DNA of 64,000 bases from Paralvinella palmiformis (GCA_025642065.1 JAODUP010000659.1:1-64000); one strand, 5' to 3'; shown: positions 1-13,997, counted from the stretch's first letter. Notes: generated by a model from the sequence alone, not told the origin. Numbers and translations: made by a program.

Positions 1-606
<606 letters not shown>

Positions 607-744
607 TATTTGAACAGTAAATATAATTACAGACATAGCTCACCATCAGTCACATAGGCTTGACGAAAATATGCAGTCAGCATACAGAAGTGGGCATAAC
701 ATTGAGATAGCATATGTGCGTTTGAAAAACGACATTTTGGTGGC

Positions 745-1495
745 AATCAATTGACGGAAGGCTGTAGTTCTGGTCCTATTATATTTATCGGCGGTATTCG
801 ACACCATTGACCATGAAATCATGTGTAGTAGACTGGTGAGACCTCCTAGAGGTCAGACTCAATGTGTATCTGTCGAAGAGGCGTTATCTGAAGTTCTGTG
901 TTTGCTGTTCGGAGTGTCAGAGGGATCAGTCCTGGGACCGATACTGTTCATCATCTATACTATGACTTTGTCCAGAATAGTACAAAGATATGGAATACAG
1001 ATATATATGTATGCAGATGATACTCGACTATATGTGTCGTATGCTGTCACTGACATGGAACAGAGGCAAGAAGTTACTTAGTGACATTATTGACATACAA
1101 TCCTCGATGATCACAAAATAAACTATAACTAAACAGTGACAAAACCGAGTTACTTGTATAAACGTCAACCTAATTTCACATACGGAACATTAGCAGCTTA
1201 AAGGCCACACTTACCCATGATGCACTTATTTCTGTGATCCTTGCCTTTATTACATCACGGTTAGATTACTGTAATTCCCTTCTTCTCAGCTTTTCTGATA
1301 AATTGGTTCAAAGGTTGCAACGGATTAAAAACATCGCAGCTAGGATAGTAACAGGATGTCGGAAGAATGATCACATCACTCCCATATTGAAGGAGCTTTA
1401 TTGGCTTCCGGTAATTAAACGGATTCAATTCAAGACACTCATGATCACATTCAAGGCATTAAATGGTCAAACGCCGATCTATTTGAACTGATCCT
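745..1495 (+). pseudogene. Non-LTR retrotransposon RT relic (CR1/L2-like), 5' truncated
   Basis: This is a broken reverse transcriptase that would copy LINE RNA at a nicked target. The palm motif FDTIDHE lies near 800, the SVLGPILF block near 930 and an intact catalytic YADD at 1010-1021. The frame stops at 1081. Open frame resumes at 1234-1491 with the conserved C-terminal block: SRLDYCNSLL, then RLQRIKNIAARIV, KNDHITPILKEL, WLPV and TFKALNGQTP. A segment between YADD and SRLDYCN is degraded, and the endonuclease and 3' end are missing. The order and spacing of these blocks are those of CR1/L2/Rex1-type elements. The exact clade is inference. It is dead as a gene. Confidence 0.85.
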
Positions 1496-1749
1496 TGCCG
1501 TTCCTAAATATAAAATCTAAACATATGGACTGATTGCCTTTGTATCTAAATAACTAGCTTTGGTAATATAACGGATTGCCTTCTTTTGTAATAACATTAA
1601 AGTATGTAATTGAGATTGTAAGTATTTACCCATATCTCACATGTGTAACGTAAGTAGGGAATCTTTAATGAATAGCATAACATGTATATGTGTGTGTTTT
1701 TTTTTCAATATATAATAACACAAATATTTTCGAGATATTATTTATAAGC

Positions 1750-2465
1750 AGCCTTAATTTGATTAGACCATAGCAATTTTTCAACTCCCAGGAATTTAGT
1801 AACTTGTACTCTACTGACTTTTAATCCATCAATGTTCAGTTTTCAATCATCCAGATAAAGTCGTTATTGAAACATATGTAATTTGTTTTATTGATAATCA
1901 CAGATAGTTTACTAACTTTACACCAATGACTCATTTGCTTTAATTATTTGTTGAGCACATTATGAACCTCTATTATTATTTTACCAGCTTAAATTACACT
2001 GATCTCATCAGCAAGCATTATAAATTGTAATTGATTTGAAATATTTCTAAGTTCATTGATGAATAGTAAAAATAAAATAGGTCCCAAAATATACCCTTGT
2101 GGGATTCCACGTAGCATAGTTCTATCATCTGAACAAATATCATCAAAAGGACAAACAAATTACTTTCAGTTAGTTAAATAATTATTTATGCAACTTGAAA
2201 CAACTCCTCGGACACCATAATAACAAAGTTTCTTAATCAAAAGAGAAAGACATATGGTGTAAAATCAATTTAAACAACAGTTGTTACCAAATTATTATCT
2301 AAATTACTAATATTATCTTCGATTAACACCATAAGTGCCAATCCTATTTGAATTTATTTGATTGTAAAGATTATTTGGAATGATACTATTTCGGATAGAT
2401 CTATCAATCCAACCATCTATCGATTTCTGTAACTTTGACAATACATTTCTAGGTACGTGTCTATC
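1750..2465 (-). pseudogene. Jockey-like LINE RT relic
   Basis: Read on the minus strand, this stretch shows an RT palm in order: a YYGVRGVV block near 2200, GIPQGYILGPILF near 2070-2110, and the catalytic box decayed to ADE near 2005. A TKFLG-type thumb block follows near 1800. Several stops and frameshifts break it. It lies tail to tail with the plus-strand relic ending at 1495, but the two are different families. The Jockey/CR1 assignment is inference from motif spacing. The endonuclease and 3' tail are not seen. Confidence 0.75.
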
Positions 2466-2469
2466 TGAA

Positions 2470-3335
2470 TATTTGTACCATTTAGCTTGGTATGCTTACA
2501 CAAGTGGCCGTAAAGGACCAACATTTTATACTTTTATCATAATACGTACATCAATATAACATCATAGAGATACATTAGATGTTCTGGAGTATCTGGAATG
2601 TCAGATAAGGATCTCCCCAAATCAAGAAGTGAATATATCTTGTTAACAGACTGATACCTACTGATACCTACTGTGTATTAAATAACCTTTTTTTCATAAC
2701 AAGAACGGTCAAATTTCTTATTATCCACCTCACGTACCCATATCACCCTCATACAATACAATATGTCATAAGCTTAACGCTGTCACTCAATGTGAATAAT
2801 GTGTCCACAAGTTATATTACTGGTCAGAAGGTCACATGGCAGTGACAGTGATAATTCTAAGCACATCATTTTGTTCTTGACAAGAGACAAATAAAATCCA
2901 TTTGATATTATTCCAGTTTAAATACTTATTGTTGAAGGTTTTGTCTAGCTAGTGCTAGTCACTGGGAGCTTTCTCGTGTTGTAATTCACCTGATCCAGAA
3001 CGGTGACGTTAATATAAAACTCGATGGTATATTTTAACAACTGAACGGTTTCATGAAATCAATCGAACCATGACAGTGAGGTATATTTTGAGATTAAAAT
3101 AATTCGTGCTGTTATATGCGTTACGGAACTTAATTGTCTATTGCCTGTCTATCTGAGAATGATATTTTATCGGAACTGAGACAAATAAAGTTGGAATTCT
3201 TTAAAGCCATCCATAATTTAATTTACTTTAGACGTTCATTGGGATAGGAAAAGCTACTCCACTACAAAATTAGAAAAACAGTTCAAATATAATTAGCTTA
3301 TTCAAGATGTAAATGTAAATAGATATAAATTGTTT
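2470..3335. other. AT-rich sequence, nothing recognised
   Basis: No reading frame, RNA gene or repeat could be recognised. A direct repeat of about 10 bases (actgataccta, twice) at about 2650 is the only local feature. Confidence 0.4.
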
Positions 3336-3337
3336 TA

Positions 3338-3342
3338 GATAT

Positions 3343-3381
<39 letters not shown>

Positions 3382-3424
3382 TATAGATAGAGAAGGAGCG
3401 CGAGAGAAAGAGAGAGAGAGAGAT
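3338..3424. repeat. (GATA)n then (GA)n microsatellite
   Basis: About 45 bases of TAGA repeats are followed by a GA-rich run. The minus-strand frame across it (Ser-Leu-Tyr strings) is an artefact of the repeat. Confidence 0.95.
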
Positions 3425-3621
3425 AACGAAAGAGGAAGATGGAATGGACTTTTATTATTATAATTATCTAATATTTGAATGAGTGAGTGAGTGATGTATA
3501 TCAAATTTTAGTAACTCAATCATTTTATATATTATTTGTCAGCTATATATTGTATTTGTGAATTAATATTAGTGACTCATTGAGTAACATCTTGATCATC
3601 TTCATTTCATATAGCCAGTCT

Positions 3622-3635
3622 AATAATAATAATAA

Positions 3636-3682
<47 letters not shown>

Positions 3683-3762
3683 GTAGTAGTAGCAGTAGTA
3701 GTAGTAAAACTAGTAGAAGTAGTAAAAGTAGAACTAGTAGTAGTAGTAATAGTAGTAGTAGC

Positions 3763-3793
<31 letters not shown>

Positions 3794-3885
3794 TAGTAGT
3801 AGTGTAGTAGCAGTAGTAGTAGTAGTAGAGTAGTAGTAGTAGTAGTAGTAGTAGCAGCAGTAGTAGTAGTAGTAGTAGTAGTAGC

Positions 3886-3970
<85 letters not shown>

Positions 3971-4031
3971 TGTAGTAGTGGTGTAAAGTAATGTAATAGT
4001 AGTATGTAAAGTAGTAGCAGTAGTAGTAGTC

Positions 4032-4080
<49 letters not shown>

Positions 4081-4123
4081 ATAGTAATAGTAATAGTAAT
4101 AGTAGTAATAGTAATGTAGTAGC

Positions 4124-4158
<35 letters not shown>

Positions 4159-4185
4159 CAGTAGTAGTAGTAGTAGTAGTAGTAT
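3622..4185. repeat. (AAT)n-(TAG)n microsatellite, about 560 bp
   Basis: AAT repeats run to about 3680, then TAG repeats run almost unbroken to 4185, with AGC, AAT and TGTAG interruptions. Frames over it encode poly-Ser, poly-Leu or poly-Tyr and are artefacts. Two more TAG arrays of similar size occur at 15.8 and 17.5 kb. Confidence 0.95.
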
Positions 4186-4189
4186 ATTT

Positions 4190-5980
4190 AGCATATTCAA
4201 AACGTATTGCTTAATATAATCCATATTTAAATATTTATATTTTGATCTTTCAGTTCTCTTGTTTTACTAATTATGTATACTTTATTGTGTGTATGTCATT
4301 ATTTGGAGAATTGTATTATCATTGTATGAGTATAATCTTCTGTGTTGACTTATGTTTACAATGAAGGGAAGTGGAAATATATTATATACATAATGTAGTA
4401 AACGTATCAAATTTGGGGGTTTAATAGCGATAACTGGACTTACAGAATGTGTAGGATTTGTTATCATCCCATAAAGTGCTGATGTCCTTTTCTTTACAAC
4501 AAATATAATTATCTCGAAATAAAATAAGTTAAGCGAAGGAATTATTATTTCATAGTAAGATAATGGTTGGCACATAATCCTATATGTGACTATATAATGT
4601 AATTCAGTTGATAATCTGATCATATGTATTAACTCCGTGTTGCGTCAATAATGTATTGTACATAATAACAAAGTTTCTTGGTTTTAAATATTTTCCCGAT
4701 AACGTACACACATTTCAGGTATCAAGTTAGTTTAGTATTGTGTTATCTCTCATCGTTTATCATGTCTTAATGAAGTAAATATTAAACTCAAAGCGAACTT
4801 ATTATACCACATGTTGGATAACGATCAAATGAAAACAATACGTTCTAAGCTAAAGCATTATATACTGTTTGGGTTAATTATTTAATAACTAAGATGAAAG
4901 TGAGCATAGTTCACTATCAGATGTAAATATATTACATTTTAAAACACAACAACAAACATGTATTACTCAAGGCAAGTTGTTTTTACTTTGGGATTTGCTT
5001 GTTTTAGTTGGGTAATAACCAAACTAATATTTCATTAATATGTACAGAACTTTGCCCTTTTAAATGTTAGAAAATATACTTTTGTGTAATTTAGTAATTA
5101 TTTCAAGTGATACTTGATCTTTGTAAGCGCTAAACATATTGTCTCAGATGATGATTCAATGCGTTCCACAATCCATGGCTGTCTCTCGTTGTAATATATT
5201 ATCTCTACAGGTAATGTTATGACATAATCATATGTGATATATTTTAAATTACTATAAAAAATTACAAAAATATTATTCCAGGTTGATAATAAACCTGTCA
5301 GTTGGGTATCTATTCAAGTATGATGTCTTATTACAGAAACCATCATTATAACAAAGGTCTATCTCTTCGTCTTAGTTCATCGTTTTTCAAAGATCGGTTT
5401 ACCTGTTAAATATTACTTGGTTTATAATAATTACAAATAATATATTAGCCTTGAATATGTAATTGGTTTTTGTTATTCAATAGTTTTATTTCCATCTGTT
5501 ATTTTCAGTAGAGATAGTTCAGTTGTAAGTGAAATTAGTCTGTGACATTTACCAAAATATACATAAATATTATGAGGCTGGTTCATGCGGTTCGTGCCAT
5601 TTTTCACTGCGAACATCATAAATAACAAACAAATCTGTTCTTTGAGTGAACGATAAAAGTTGTACCAATTTCAATGAAAATATAATACCTGAAATATTTT
5701 TGAATTATCTTGGAACTTTAGTAAAAGCCGTATTAAGTTTATAAATTAATTGCGTAAATAAGTAAATTAAGTTGGTTATACTATTCAAGAAATTAACAAA
5801 TGGTGTTTCTTTTTTGTCACATACAAATATAAATTTAGTTAGCAGAAAATATCAGCATTCAGTCTATCTATAATTAGCTATTCTACGATATGTATATATT
5901 ATAATTCTCAATAATAAGCTACTATTGAAATGATTAATTAAACCTATAAAATCATTAACACAAATAAAAAGATACCTACA
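4190..5980. other. AT-rich sequence, nothing recognised
   Basis: A 113-codon minus-strand frame at 4282-4623 has no recognised domain, signal peptide or repeat, and is about the length chance allows in AT-rich DNA of this size. No RNA gene or mobile element was recognised. Confidence 0.4.
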
Positions 5981-6029
<49 letters not shown>

Positions 6030-6045
6030 TTCATCATCATCATTA
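5981..6045. repeat. (ATT)n microsatellite
   Basis: About 45 bases of ATT repeats are followed by TCATCATCATCATT. In this genome ATT runs often form the 3' tail of LINEs and SINEs, but I see no matching element body beside this one. Confidence 0.85.
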
Positions 6046-6980
6046 AAAATAAATTTATAAAGATTTCATAGTTTTACTCAAAATCTTGCACGTGATACAT
6101 AACAATCAGCTCATACAAGTCTTTCAATAATGGTATCATATAACTGTAGCGTGATGTTCTGTCTACAGTTTGTTCCTTCGTGGTCTATTTACAGCCCGTT
6201 TCTTGATGTTCTGTTCACAATCCGTGCCTCAGTGGTATGTTCATGTTGTAACATGTCAGTTGAGGTACTGGGGGGGGGGGGGTGATCCATTCAGTAGAGG
6301 TTTAAAGTAGTTCAAGTATATTGACTAGTTATTACGTTTCGGTATTTATTAGATAACGTCTAATGGGCTAGAGGTTGTCAGATCTCCAGATATTGTCTAA
6401 CTATTGTTCCAGTTTCAGAACAGTCAAAGATGACATTAGAGTTTTTAATACTATTTATTGGTTTAATATAAATATAATCAAACCATGCTATAATATTTTC
6501 CATCTGCATAATATTATGTTTACAGGTAAGCAACATAACCTAAATATTATTATTGTTTTAGAATATTTGTCTCAACATCGGTTAGAAACTTGTGAATTAC
6601 AACCCCAAAATTCGGCTTTTGCTGGAGTTCGACTTGAACGAGAAATACGATGGGTATCGTTCATCTTTGAGCACTACATGGTAACGATCGATAAGGTTCA
6701 ATACATGTATTTACAACCTTGTCACCACATTATATATGAATGGAATGCCAGGTACAGGTATGTAATGTTTTAGGATGTCTAAATCGACTGCCATATTTTG
6801 AGTAGTGGTCGTACATGAGTGCACTTAAAACCGCAAACTACACACCTACTATCCATGCCTATATTATTATTATCAATTACAGATAATACAACACATTTAC
6901 TAATTCACATAATACACCTAACCTGTATTGATGTAACATCGAGTGTTTTGTATATTTTCCAAGAAGAAAAATGAATTAAT
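6046..6980. other. No recognised gene; one unassigned 132-codon frame
   Basis: A 10-base G run sits at about 6270. A plus-strand frame at 6375-6773 has 132 codons, ends in a normal stop and is not low-complexity, but I recognise no family, motif or splice context. With ATG starts and this base composition it may well be chance. The rest is AT-rich and featureless. Confidence 0.35.
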
Positions 6981-6982
6981 AT

Positions 6983-7308
6983 ATTAATAATAATAATAAT
7001 GCATGATTATATAGCGTCAGAATCAGGTAAGCCTGTTCGTAGGCGCTTTACAGTATTAGTATCCCTGACTCAGACCTGTTTCCATCCAGCACACATCTTA
7101 ACTCCCAAGGGAGCATACAACGCATGCTGCCATTATAGACGCAAAGCGTTACTCAAACATATAGCCATGATGTCCTGTCAAGTACTTATTTTTTTATGGA
7201 TTAGTGAACCAGTCCCAACATGATAACATTGCACCTCACGGAGCCTCGAACCCGCGACCCTTCGGCTACGAGTCCTACGCTCTAACTAACTGCGTTAATA
7301 CACAGGAA
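6983..7308 (-). mobile_element. tRNA-headed SINE, family 1, with (ATT)n tail
   Basis: Read on the minus strand, the element starts near 7308 with a tRNA-like head. An A-box-like TAGTTAGAGCGTAGGA lies about 30 bases upstream of a B-box GGGTTCGAGGC, as in an RNA polymerase III promoter. A body of about 230 bases follows and ends in an AT-rich tail that reads (ATT)n on the minus strand at 6983-6999. A second copy in the opposite orientation lies at 18078-18365, and the two share head and body (for example GTTTGAGTAACGCTTTG and GGAAACAGGTCTGA). The plus-strand 74-codon frame here is only SINE sequence. I cannot say which named central domain it carries. Confidence 0.85.
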
Positions 7309-7309
7309 G

Positions 7310-7785
7310 ACCCTGTCTTATGAAGAAAGTTGATCCCCCCTCATCAAGCAGGTGATTACTGACTTTGTAAACCACATTCTGACTATAAGCATAATCACCA
7401 ACTTCACATTACTTGATAACATAATGTTTCTCATATATACTTGTAATTAACAACCTAATATTTTATTATAACATTATCACTACGGTTACGTTTATCAGTT
7501 TGGACGGTAATATTTCCTGTTGTGACATTAATTATTTCCTTCATCCTGGTACAGAACATTACAACATCAGAAACATCTCACCTCATCAAGGTGTACGCGG
7601 TGCTCACTCGAAATAAAGGCTAACATATCTTATGATTTAGCTGCAATAATGCCTAATTTTGAATGGGAAATATATTTAATACATTTATTCTAACAGTTAC
7701 CAATGATTCATTGATGAGTTCCAGAAACCCCTTTGTGTAACTTACACTACTATCGTCGTTCATCAAGTAGTCAATATCCAGACTT
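7310..7785. other. AT-rich sequence, nothing recognised
   Basis: No feature could be supported in this stretch. Confidence 0.4.
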
Positions 7786-7789
7786 AAAA

Positions 7790-7826
7790 CATAATAATAA
7801 TAATAACAACATCAACAACAACAGTC

Positions 7827-7892
<66 letters not shown>
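7790..7892. repeat. (AAT)n/(AAC)n then (TA)n microsatellite
   Basis: Short AAT and CAA runs lead into about 60 bases of TA. Confidence 0.95.
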
Positions 7893-7896
<4 letters not shown>

Positions 7897-8583
7897 CACA
7901 AATACACAAACACCAGTACTCATGCAATATCAATATTAATTATAGCATTAATACAAACTATTATTGATTTTACTAATGAAGCAGAACATATTTATCTGTA
8001 AAACACAATTACTTCATATGTTCAGCACAATATTATGACACACCGCTCATTACATTCATTTCAATTGTATCTACAAAAACCAAGCAAGGTTGAATATAGA
8101 TCCTAGTAGACTCAGCTCAAAATATTAATACTAAATTGATCGATTGACACGAATATACGAATATAGTGAATATCGTGACAATATTTGAATGTGTTATTAA
8201 AAATGTGAATGCGGGAAAGACATTAAAAATATTTTCAATCATAACAAAGTGCTAGCACTTACAGGTTGAATGAAGTTTTTTCTCCATTAATGTAATTTGA
8301 TCTTGTAATCTGCCTACGCAGTAATATTTTGTTAACATTTTGTTTTACTTCATCAGTTCATCATTATAGTTAAATTGTGTACCACATTGTACTTTCTGCT
8401 CAGAAAAACACTAGTCTTAATTGCATTAAAAGTCTTAAATCGTTCCTTATATATATTGTTTTCACAGAACGAAACCACTAAACGCGAATTATTTATAGAG
8501 TGGCGGGAGGGGGGGGGGGGGCTACAGTTAACTTTAGTAAGATCCAAGTACAAACTGATAAGAAATCTAAACGTTAAAGTCTA

Positions 8584-8637
<54 letters not shown>

Positions 8638-8995
8638 TACATTTAATAAATGCGTGGGATCAGGTTTTCGAGATGTTTATGTGACCAAATGACCTAAATA
8701 GAAAGCAAACATTAGATATATTAGTAAATATATAAGGCAGCAGTAATTGGAAACAAAGTATACATATTAGAACGTAAAATATATAGTATGATTATAATCA
8801 TAATACTTCCGATAATAGCAGAAATAGTAGAATATTCACTCAGCCCAAATATTAGTTTCGGTTAAACTTAATAAGTGCCGTATTTCTAGCAAAATGTTAA
8901 ATGGGGGTTGTACATTGATAATGATAAGAACAATAATACATATGATAGTCATATTAAGTCTAATTAATATTACAGTAATATATGATCAGATAATA
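7893..8995. other. No gene recognised; G run and (TA)n(TG)n
   Basis: An interrupted G-rich run (gcgggaggggggggggg) lies near 8502-8520, and a (TA)n-(TG)n microsatellite at about 8587-8637. The frames of 66 and 105 codons that overlap here are on opposite strands and cross these repeats, so I do not call them. Confidence 0.5.
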
Positions 8996-8999
8996 ACAG

Positions 9000-10650
9000 A
9001 TTAGTAACTATGTCTAAACTCATTGAAATATATAATTTGTACATGGCATTTGAATGTTCCAACAATATTCATGGATCTGATGTCTTCTGTGAGGATATTC
9101 CGTACAGCTACAGCATGGTAGATGGAAGTTTGGTCTCCTGCCGTTTCGAGGCGAGTCTTGAGGACTACAATAATAGTATTTGAACTAGACCGTAGTTGCC
9201 CCTGTACTTCGTGGAGTATCAACAAATCTACGATATACGATGATACGGCACTTTAATATTGGAGTTATGTGGTCACACCGTATGACGCTCGTAATAGTTC
9301 CTTGAATTTACCAGAAATCAACGAATTACTATAGTCCAGTCTCCAGAAGACGCCATCATTGACCAGAATTATGGATTAGCACTTTTCTGATGGACGAGTT
9401 CTTTCTCATATGCTAATAAGCAGTAGATCAGACCTTTCGGGCATGATTTTCAATAGTTAAGTGGCAATAAAAAAACTCCCAGATTACGGACAGACAAGAC
9501 AGGTCTGATAGTAGCAGTTCTCACCTGACTGTATTATTCAATACTGATGTCTTGACAATTGAAGCGTGATGTTAATATGATTATATCTGTTTAACATCAT
9601 TCACCTTCATTTTATTTGTTGTCAGATTCTGGGTATGATCATGTTAGAGCTATCTCTCCAATTTCCAATATAGTATGGATCCTATGTAAGAGAATCTCAT
9701 CATCTAGGATGTTAAAAGCTACAGATAGATGAAGCAGCACTAAAAACGAGCCCTTTTATGTCCATAGCACTAAGAAAATAGTGTTGGACACATAGGAGTG
9801 TTAACTCAGTGCTATGTTATGAAGCGCTTTGCAAGCGGACTGCCAGGTTTCATGCACATTAGAGGTAGATATATGCTCGTTTATATATAATGCAAAGACT
9901 ATTTTAATGACTTTTGGAACAAAAGCAAGATAAAATAGCCTAAAGGAATTAAAATGGCTTCCTTAAGACAAGCTGGAACGTGACCCCCCAAAAACCGATA
10001 TGTTCACAATATTGATAATAAGATGGATATGTTTCTTCAGTAACCATACAGGCGATGGATCCAGGCAACAAGAACCGGAAGATAATGACCTTATTACTAT
10101 CAGTAGCTTGTCTAAACCTGTGGAGTAAAGGTGGGGTCCAAGAACATAGTATGGCTTTTAAATAGTGCTTGTTTGTGGATAGCGCTACGTATCACTTTAT
10201 TATATTGCGAGAACGCAGCATCCAAAATGGTCACATGTTATCTCAGATTAGCTGACACAATTATATCGTATAGGTGTCTCATTTCTTTGTACATTTCAAT
10301 GTGCCAGTGTATGTTAAAATATCCAGTTATCTTAAAAGTACAAGGCACCAATGTATCTATAAGGTTTCTGAATTCCCTAAAAATTCAGAACGTTTGAGTC
10401 ATCTTTTCTCGTATGGAATTGGTTGGTAAATGATAATGAGTCGGACTGTTTTAGATTCACGTGTAACTCAATAACTAATAAATTAGATTATTGTAATCTA
10501 ATCAGTGACAGTTGTGATAGACAAAGTATTCATGTATAGATGCGCAATACCCTCACCCCACGATCAACTCTAGGAATAGAAGTAGGTTTGTTGTCATCGG
10601 GTGTAAAGTCGCCCATCAACTGTCTCATTGTTGACAGGTTTCTGCTCATA
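9000..10650 (-). pseudogene. LINE relic, pre-RT to C-terminus, 3' end near 9000
   Basis: On the minus strand this shows most of the second ORF of a CR1/L2/Jockey-type LINE in decayed form. A DPSPVWLLKKH block (just before the RT palm) lies near 10050, and FNILDDEILLHR (palm motif A) near 9710. A VRNLGVFF block lies near 9490, a DYSNSL block near 9340, and the C-terminal stretch LKTRLETAGDQ to GTFKCHVQ at about 9030-9160. The 74-codon minus frame ending at 9001 is the C-terminus and gives the 3' limit. Stops and frameshifts occur throughout. The plus-strand 88-codon frame at 10131 is a shadow. No endonuclease was recognised; 5' truncation is likely. Confidence 0.8.
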
Positions 10651-10654
10651 GCAA

Positions 10655-11630
10655 TTAAAGCCAAATCATGCTCCAAGACGTAATCAGTCAATCAATCAGG
10701 TGTATTTGTTGTAGATTGATAATTTATCACGCAGAGCTTAAGTGATTATTAAGGTTTTTCTTCATTTCAAATTATGTGTATACAAATTGATGTGTAATCA
10801 CCAGATCTTCTATTTGCTTTAAAAGCTATCCATTAATTATATTTTATCATTAAATTCAGCAAATAATGCTATGATTGTATTATTTAGATTATTTAAGTAA
10901 TTTCTAATGTGATTCAATTAGACTAACATCAACGACATAACCATTTCAGTTTTCAATATTAATTTTTTCATATATATGTCAGTTTTCACATATAGATATT
11001 TTATTTCATCTTGATAACATTTTCCTATCCCTTTCTATAGGTAAGTTTAAAACAAACCTTATTGATATGTATAATTGGGCTGATATATGATAAAGAACGT
11101 TTTTTAGAAGATTATTTTATTGTGTTCTGAATCACAAATATAATTCATAGTCATGTTTTATAATAATTAGTTCTATTATCTTGTTAGTAGCGAAAACATT
11201 AAATATTACAACACGAGGATTAAAATATATCACAACAAATAATAGATATGATATATACCTTTATAGTCCTATCAAAAAAAAGACAGATAAATGATCTAGT
11301 TAAAGAACATGTCAGTAATTAGAAGAAATCATAATACGTAATCCTTTTTGTTCAAACTTTATGTCTTCTACTTTGATTGACGTCAATTAGTAGATGACAC
11401 TTCCTCTTGATATCCTTTCAAACAAAATCTAAATTTATAGTTCTGTTCTTAACCTAATTAGTCTAGCATGGTTTAGAACGTTCTCTGGATCAGTATTATC
11501 AGAGGTGACATTGGTAAACGTAGGCTTCAAACTGGAGAACTTTAAATGTATGTGAATCAAGAGATTCTCTTTTAATATCCATATTAATTATATGTAATAA
11601 TATCATTACAAATTTTGCCAAAATTATCTG
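10655..11630. other. AT-rich sequence, nothing recognised
   Basis: I see no reading frame, RNA gene or recognisable repeat in this stretch. Confidence 0.4.
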
Positions 11631-11631
11631 A

Positions 11632-11907
11632 TGTGTGTGTGTGTGTGTACGCGTGTGTACGTACGTGTATGCGTGTGCATGTGTGTGGATATATCTGTGT
11701 GTGTATTTGTGTCTATGTGTTAATGTATATGTGCATGTGTGTATATGTGCATGTGTGTGTGTGTATGCGTGTGTGTGCGTATGTGTGTGTGTATGTGTGT
11801 GTATTTGTGTGTATTTGTGTGTATGTGTGTATGTACGCGTGGGTGTGTGTTTGTAGATGTGTGTATATGAATGTATGGATTTTTGTTATATATATATATA
11901 TAAATAA

Positions 11908-11945
<38 letters not shown>

Positions 11946-11977
11946 GGACTGGTATACAATATCACCTGATAAAGGGA

Positions 11978-12011
<34 letters not shown>

Positions 12012-12032
12012 GTATATATATATATATATATA

Positions 12033-12063
<31 letters not shown>

Positions 12064-12065
12064 CG

Positions 12066-12103
<38 letters not shown>

Positions 12104-12113
12104 ATGTGTGTGT
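11632..12113. repeat. Compound microsatellite: (TG)n, (TA)n, (CT)n, (TA)n, (TG)n
   Basis: A TG-rich run with TA, TC and CG variants covers 11632-11875. It is followed by TA (11886-11941), a short unique spacer, CT (about 11982-12009), TA (12014-12090) and TG. The three Cys-Val or His-Thr reading frames here are repeat artefacts. Confidence 0.95.
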
Positions 12114-13365
12114 TATATTAAGTATCTGTTATATTTTATTAAATTATTTTACAAGATCATAACTTTATCAATAATATTAAAAAAAGAACTTTGATAATAG
12201 AAATGATTACATTGCAAAATATCATTAAAGATATTTGTTGGAATTTTGGAATCATTTATTTTGTTTTTCGTTGACATTTCTTTCATTCCACACTATTCTA
12301 CCCCCCCTCCCCTCCCCATCTGCATGCTCTCTACGAGTCTATTCATCAGCTAAATACGACTAACCTTGGAATGCCCCCTTCTTGTTCAGTAATGTACCTA
12401 CAATAATCTTTGCTATAGACCATGATATGTTAAGATCATTATTGAACACTTGCTGCTGGATTACGTGTGTGAAGCTTTATCTATTTACAACACTTTTGGC
12501 TTCATATTTACTCGGGCTTACAAACCGGAACTGGATCGTTAAGAGTTCGTGTCATTTTCTAACTGTTTATTATCCGACTCGTATTGTCCTTCCGAGGTCG
12601 AGATTAGAGCTGTCGGTTTCTCATTATAGATATGTCCTTGAGGGTGTTTAAATAGTATCCGTTTGTTTGTATGTGTCTGTCTGCCTGTCTGTCTCTATCT
12701 GTCTCTCTCTGCCCCCCCTATCTGTCGCTCTTTCTTGGTCTGTATGCCAGTCTGTCTGTATGTCTGCTTGTAATTGGATTAACATAAACCAATTCCTTTG
12801 AGAATCTTTGAATAATTGGTAGATTGTAATAAAATTACTTTGGTTCAGAAATTATACCAATATGGGCAATAACTTAAATTAGTATAAACTGTTTAATTGA
12901 TTAATTTGAAACTAAATACCTCATAAAATTTTAAGAAATACTTTATTAGAACAGTATATACGTGTCATGAGAGTGCATCACCATTCACATAAAACAGTGT
13001 TTCCTTGTAAGATGACCACAGACTAATTCCTTTAAGTATCCTTCTATATGATTACCCTTTGTCGAAATGTAAAAAAAACTAAATTAATTAATTACTTGTT
13101 TATCTTCTTTAATAACGTTTTAATCAGTTAGCTGAATGTTGTCCAGAGATGGAAGATGAATGGAATGTCTCCAATTACCATTAAAAGTATTGTTATATTT
13201 TTATTATGCTATTTTCGTACTTCGTTTTCGTTTCCATTTCCGTGTCACTGGTTAGAGAATTATCACAAATGCTATAAATAAATATTCATCCATGCATGTC
13301 CACGTACATCAAAGTGTTCACACAGACATAAAATGAACAAATTAAATTAAAGTTTGAAGATACAA
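12114..13365. other. No gene recognised; pyrimidine-rich tracts
   Basis: There is a C-rich tract at 12301-12318 and a (TCTG)n/(TC)n-like run at about 12660-12775. An 89-codon plus frame at 12382-12651 lacks any recognised motif. The rest is AT-rich. Confidence 0.4.
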
Positions 13366-13367
13366 CG

Positions 13368-13640
13368 AAACATAAACAGACAGATGGGTAGAGATACGGA
13401 CAGACAGACAGACATACGGACATACTGAAAAACAGAGAAATACAGGCATATTTAGGCACACGAGTAGATAGAGACATAGTGAGAGAGATAGATAGAAAAA
13501 GAGTCAAACAAACAAAGACATCGATAAGTTGATAGAGAGATAAATAGGCATACGACTAGATACAGACACACAGACCGATACAAACATAATCCGACATATA
13601 TACAGACACCTTGACACACACACACACACACACACACTAC
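13368..13640. repeat. Purine/CA-biased low-complexity DNA, (GACA)n-like, ending in (CA)n
   Basis: Degenerate GACA, GATA and AGAC units fill the stretch, with (CA)n at about 13614-13637. The minus-strand frames rich in Cys, Val, Ser and Leu are composition artefacts. Confidence 0.85.
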
Positions 13641-13761
13641 ACAGTCCCCTGAAGAAACGTCCAGAGTTTGAATTCACGGTTTGAGATTATGTGTATGTGT
13701 ATGTGCCTTATTATATACAGCTAAAACACACACGTATATATTAAAAACTCTCCCTACTATA

Positions 13762-13862
13762 GTGTCACAGATGAGGCGAGAACCTGCGACCTCCCGCACA
13801 GAATCTCCATAACAACAGGTAAATAGTCTCACGCTCTACCTATTTGGCTAAAGAGACAAGTC
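13762..13862 (-). mobile_element. SINE family 2 head, truncated
   Basis: On the minus strand a tRNA-like head runs from about 13862, with an A-box-like AGGTAGAGCGTGAGACT. A B-box-like GGTCGCAGGTTCTCG lies about 55 bases on, so the spacing is longer than in a tRNA. The run ACCTGCGACCTCCCGCACAG (plus strand) is identical in the SINE at 47722-47965, which shows they are one family. Only the head is present, and no tail is seen. Confidence 0.75.
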
Positions 13863-13892
13863 CATATTAAGAAACGTCAATAGATAGAGACA

Positions 13893-13948
13893 TAGATCCA
13901 CACACACACACGCACACACACTCTCTCTCTCCACACACACACACACAG

Positions 13949-13997
<49 letters not shown>

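Noticed and set aside
4282..4623. 113-codon minus frame
   Set aside because: No motif or homology recognised; compositionally like the AT-rich background.
6375..6773. 132-codon non-repetitive plus frame
   Set aside because: No recognised domain, no conserved copy in the window and no splice or promoter evidence; a chance frame of this length is plausible in 64 kb.
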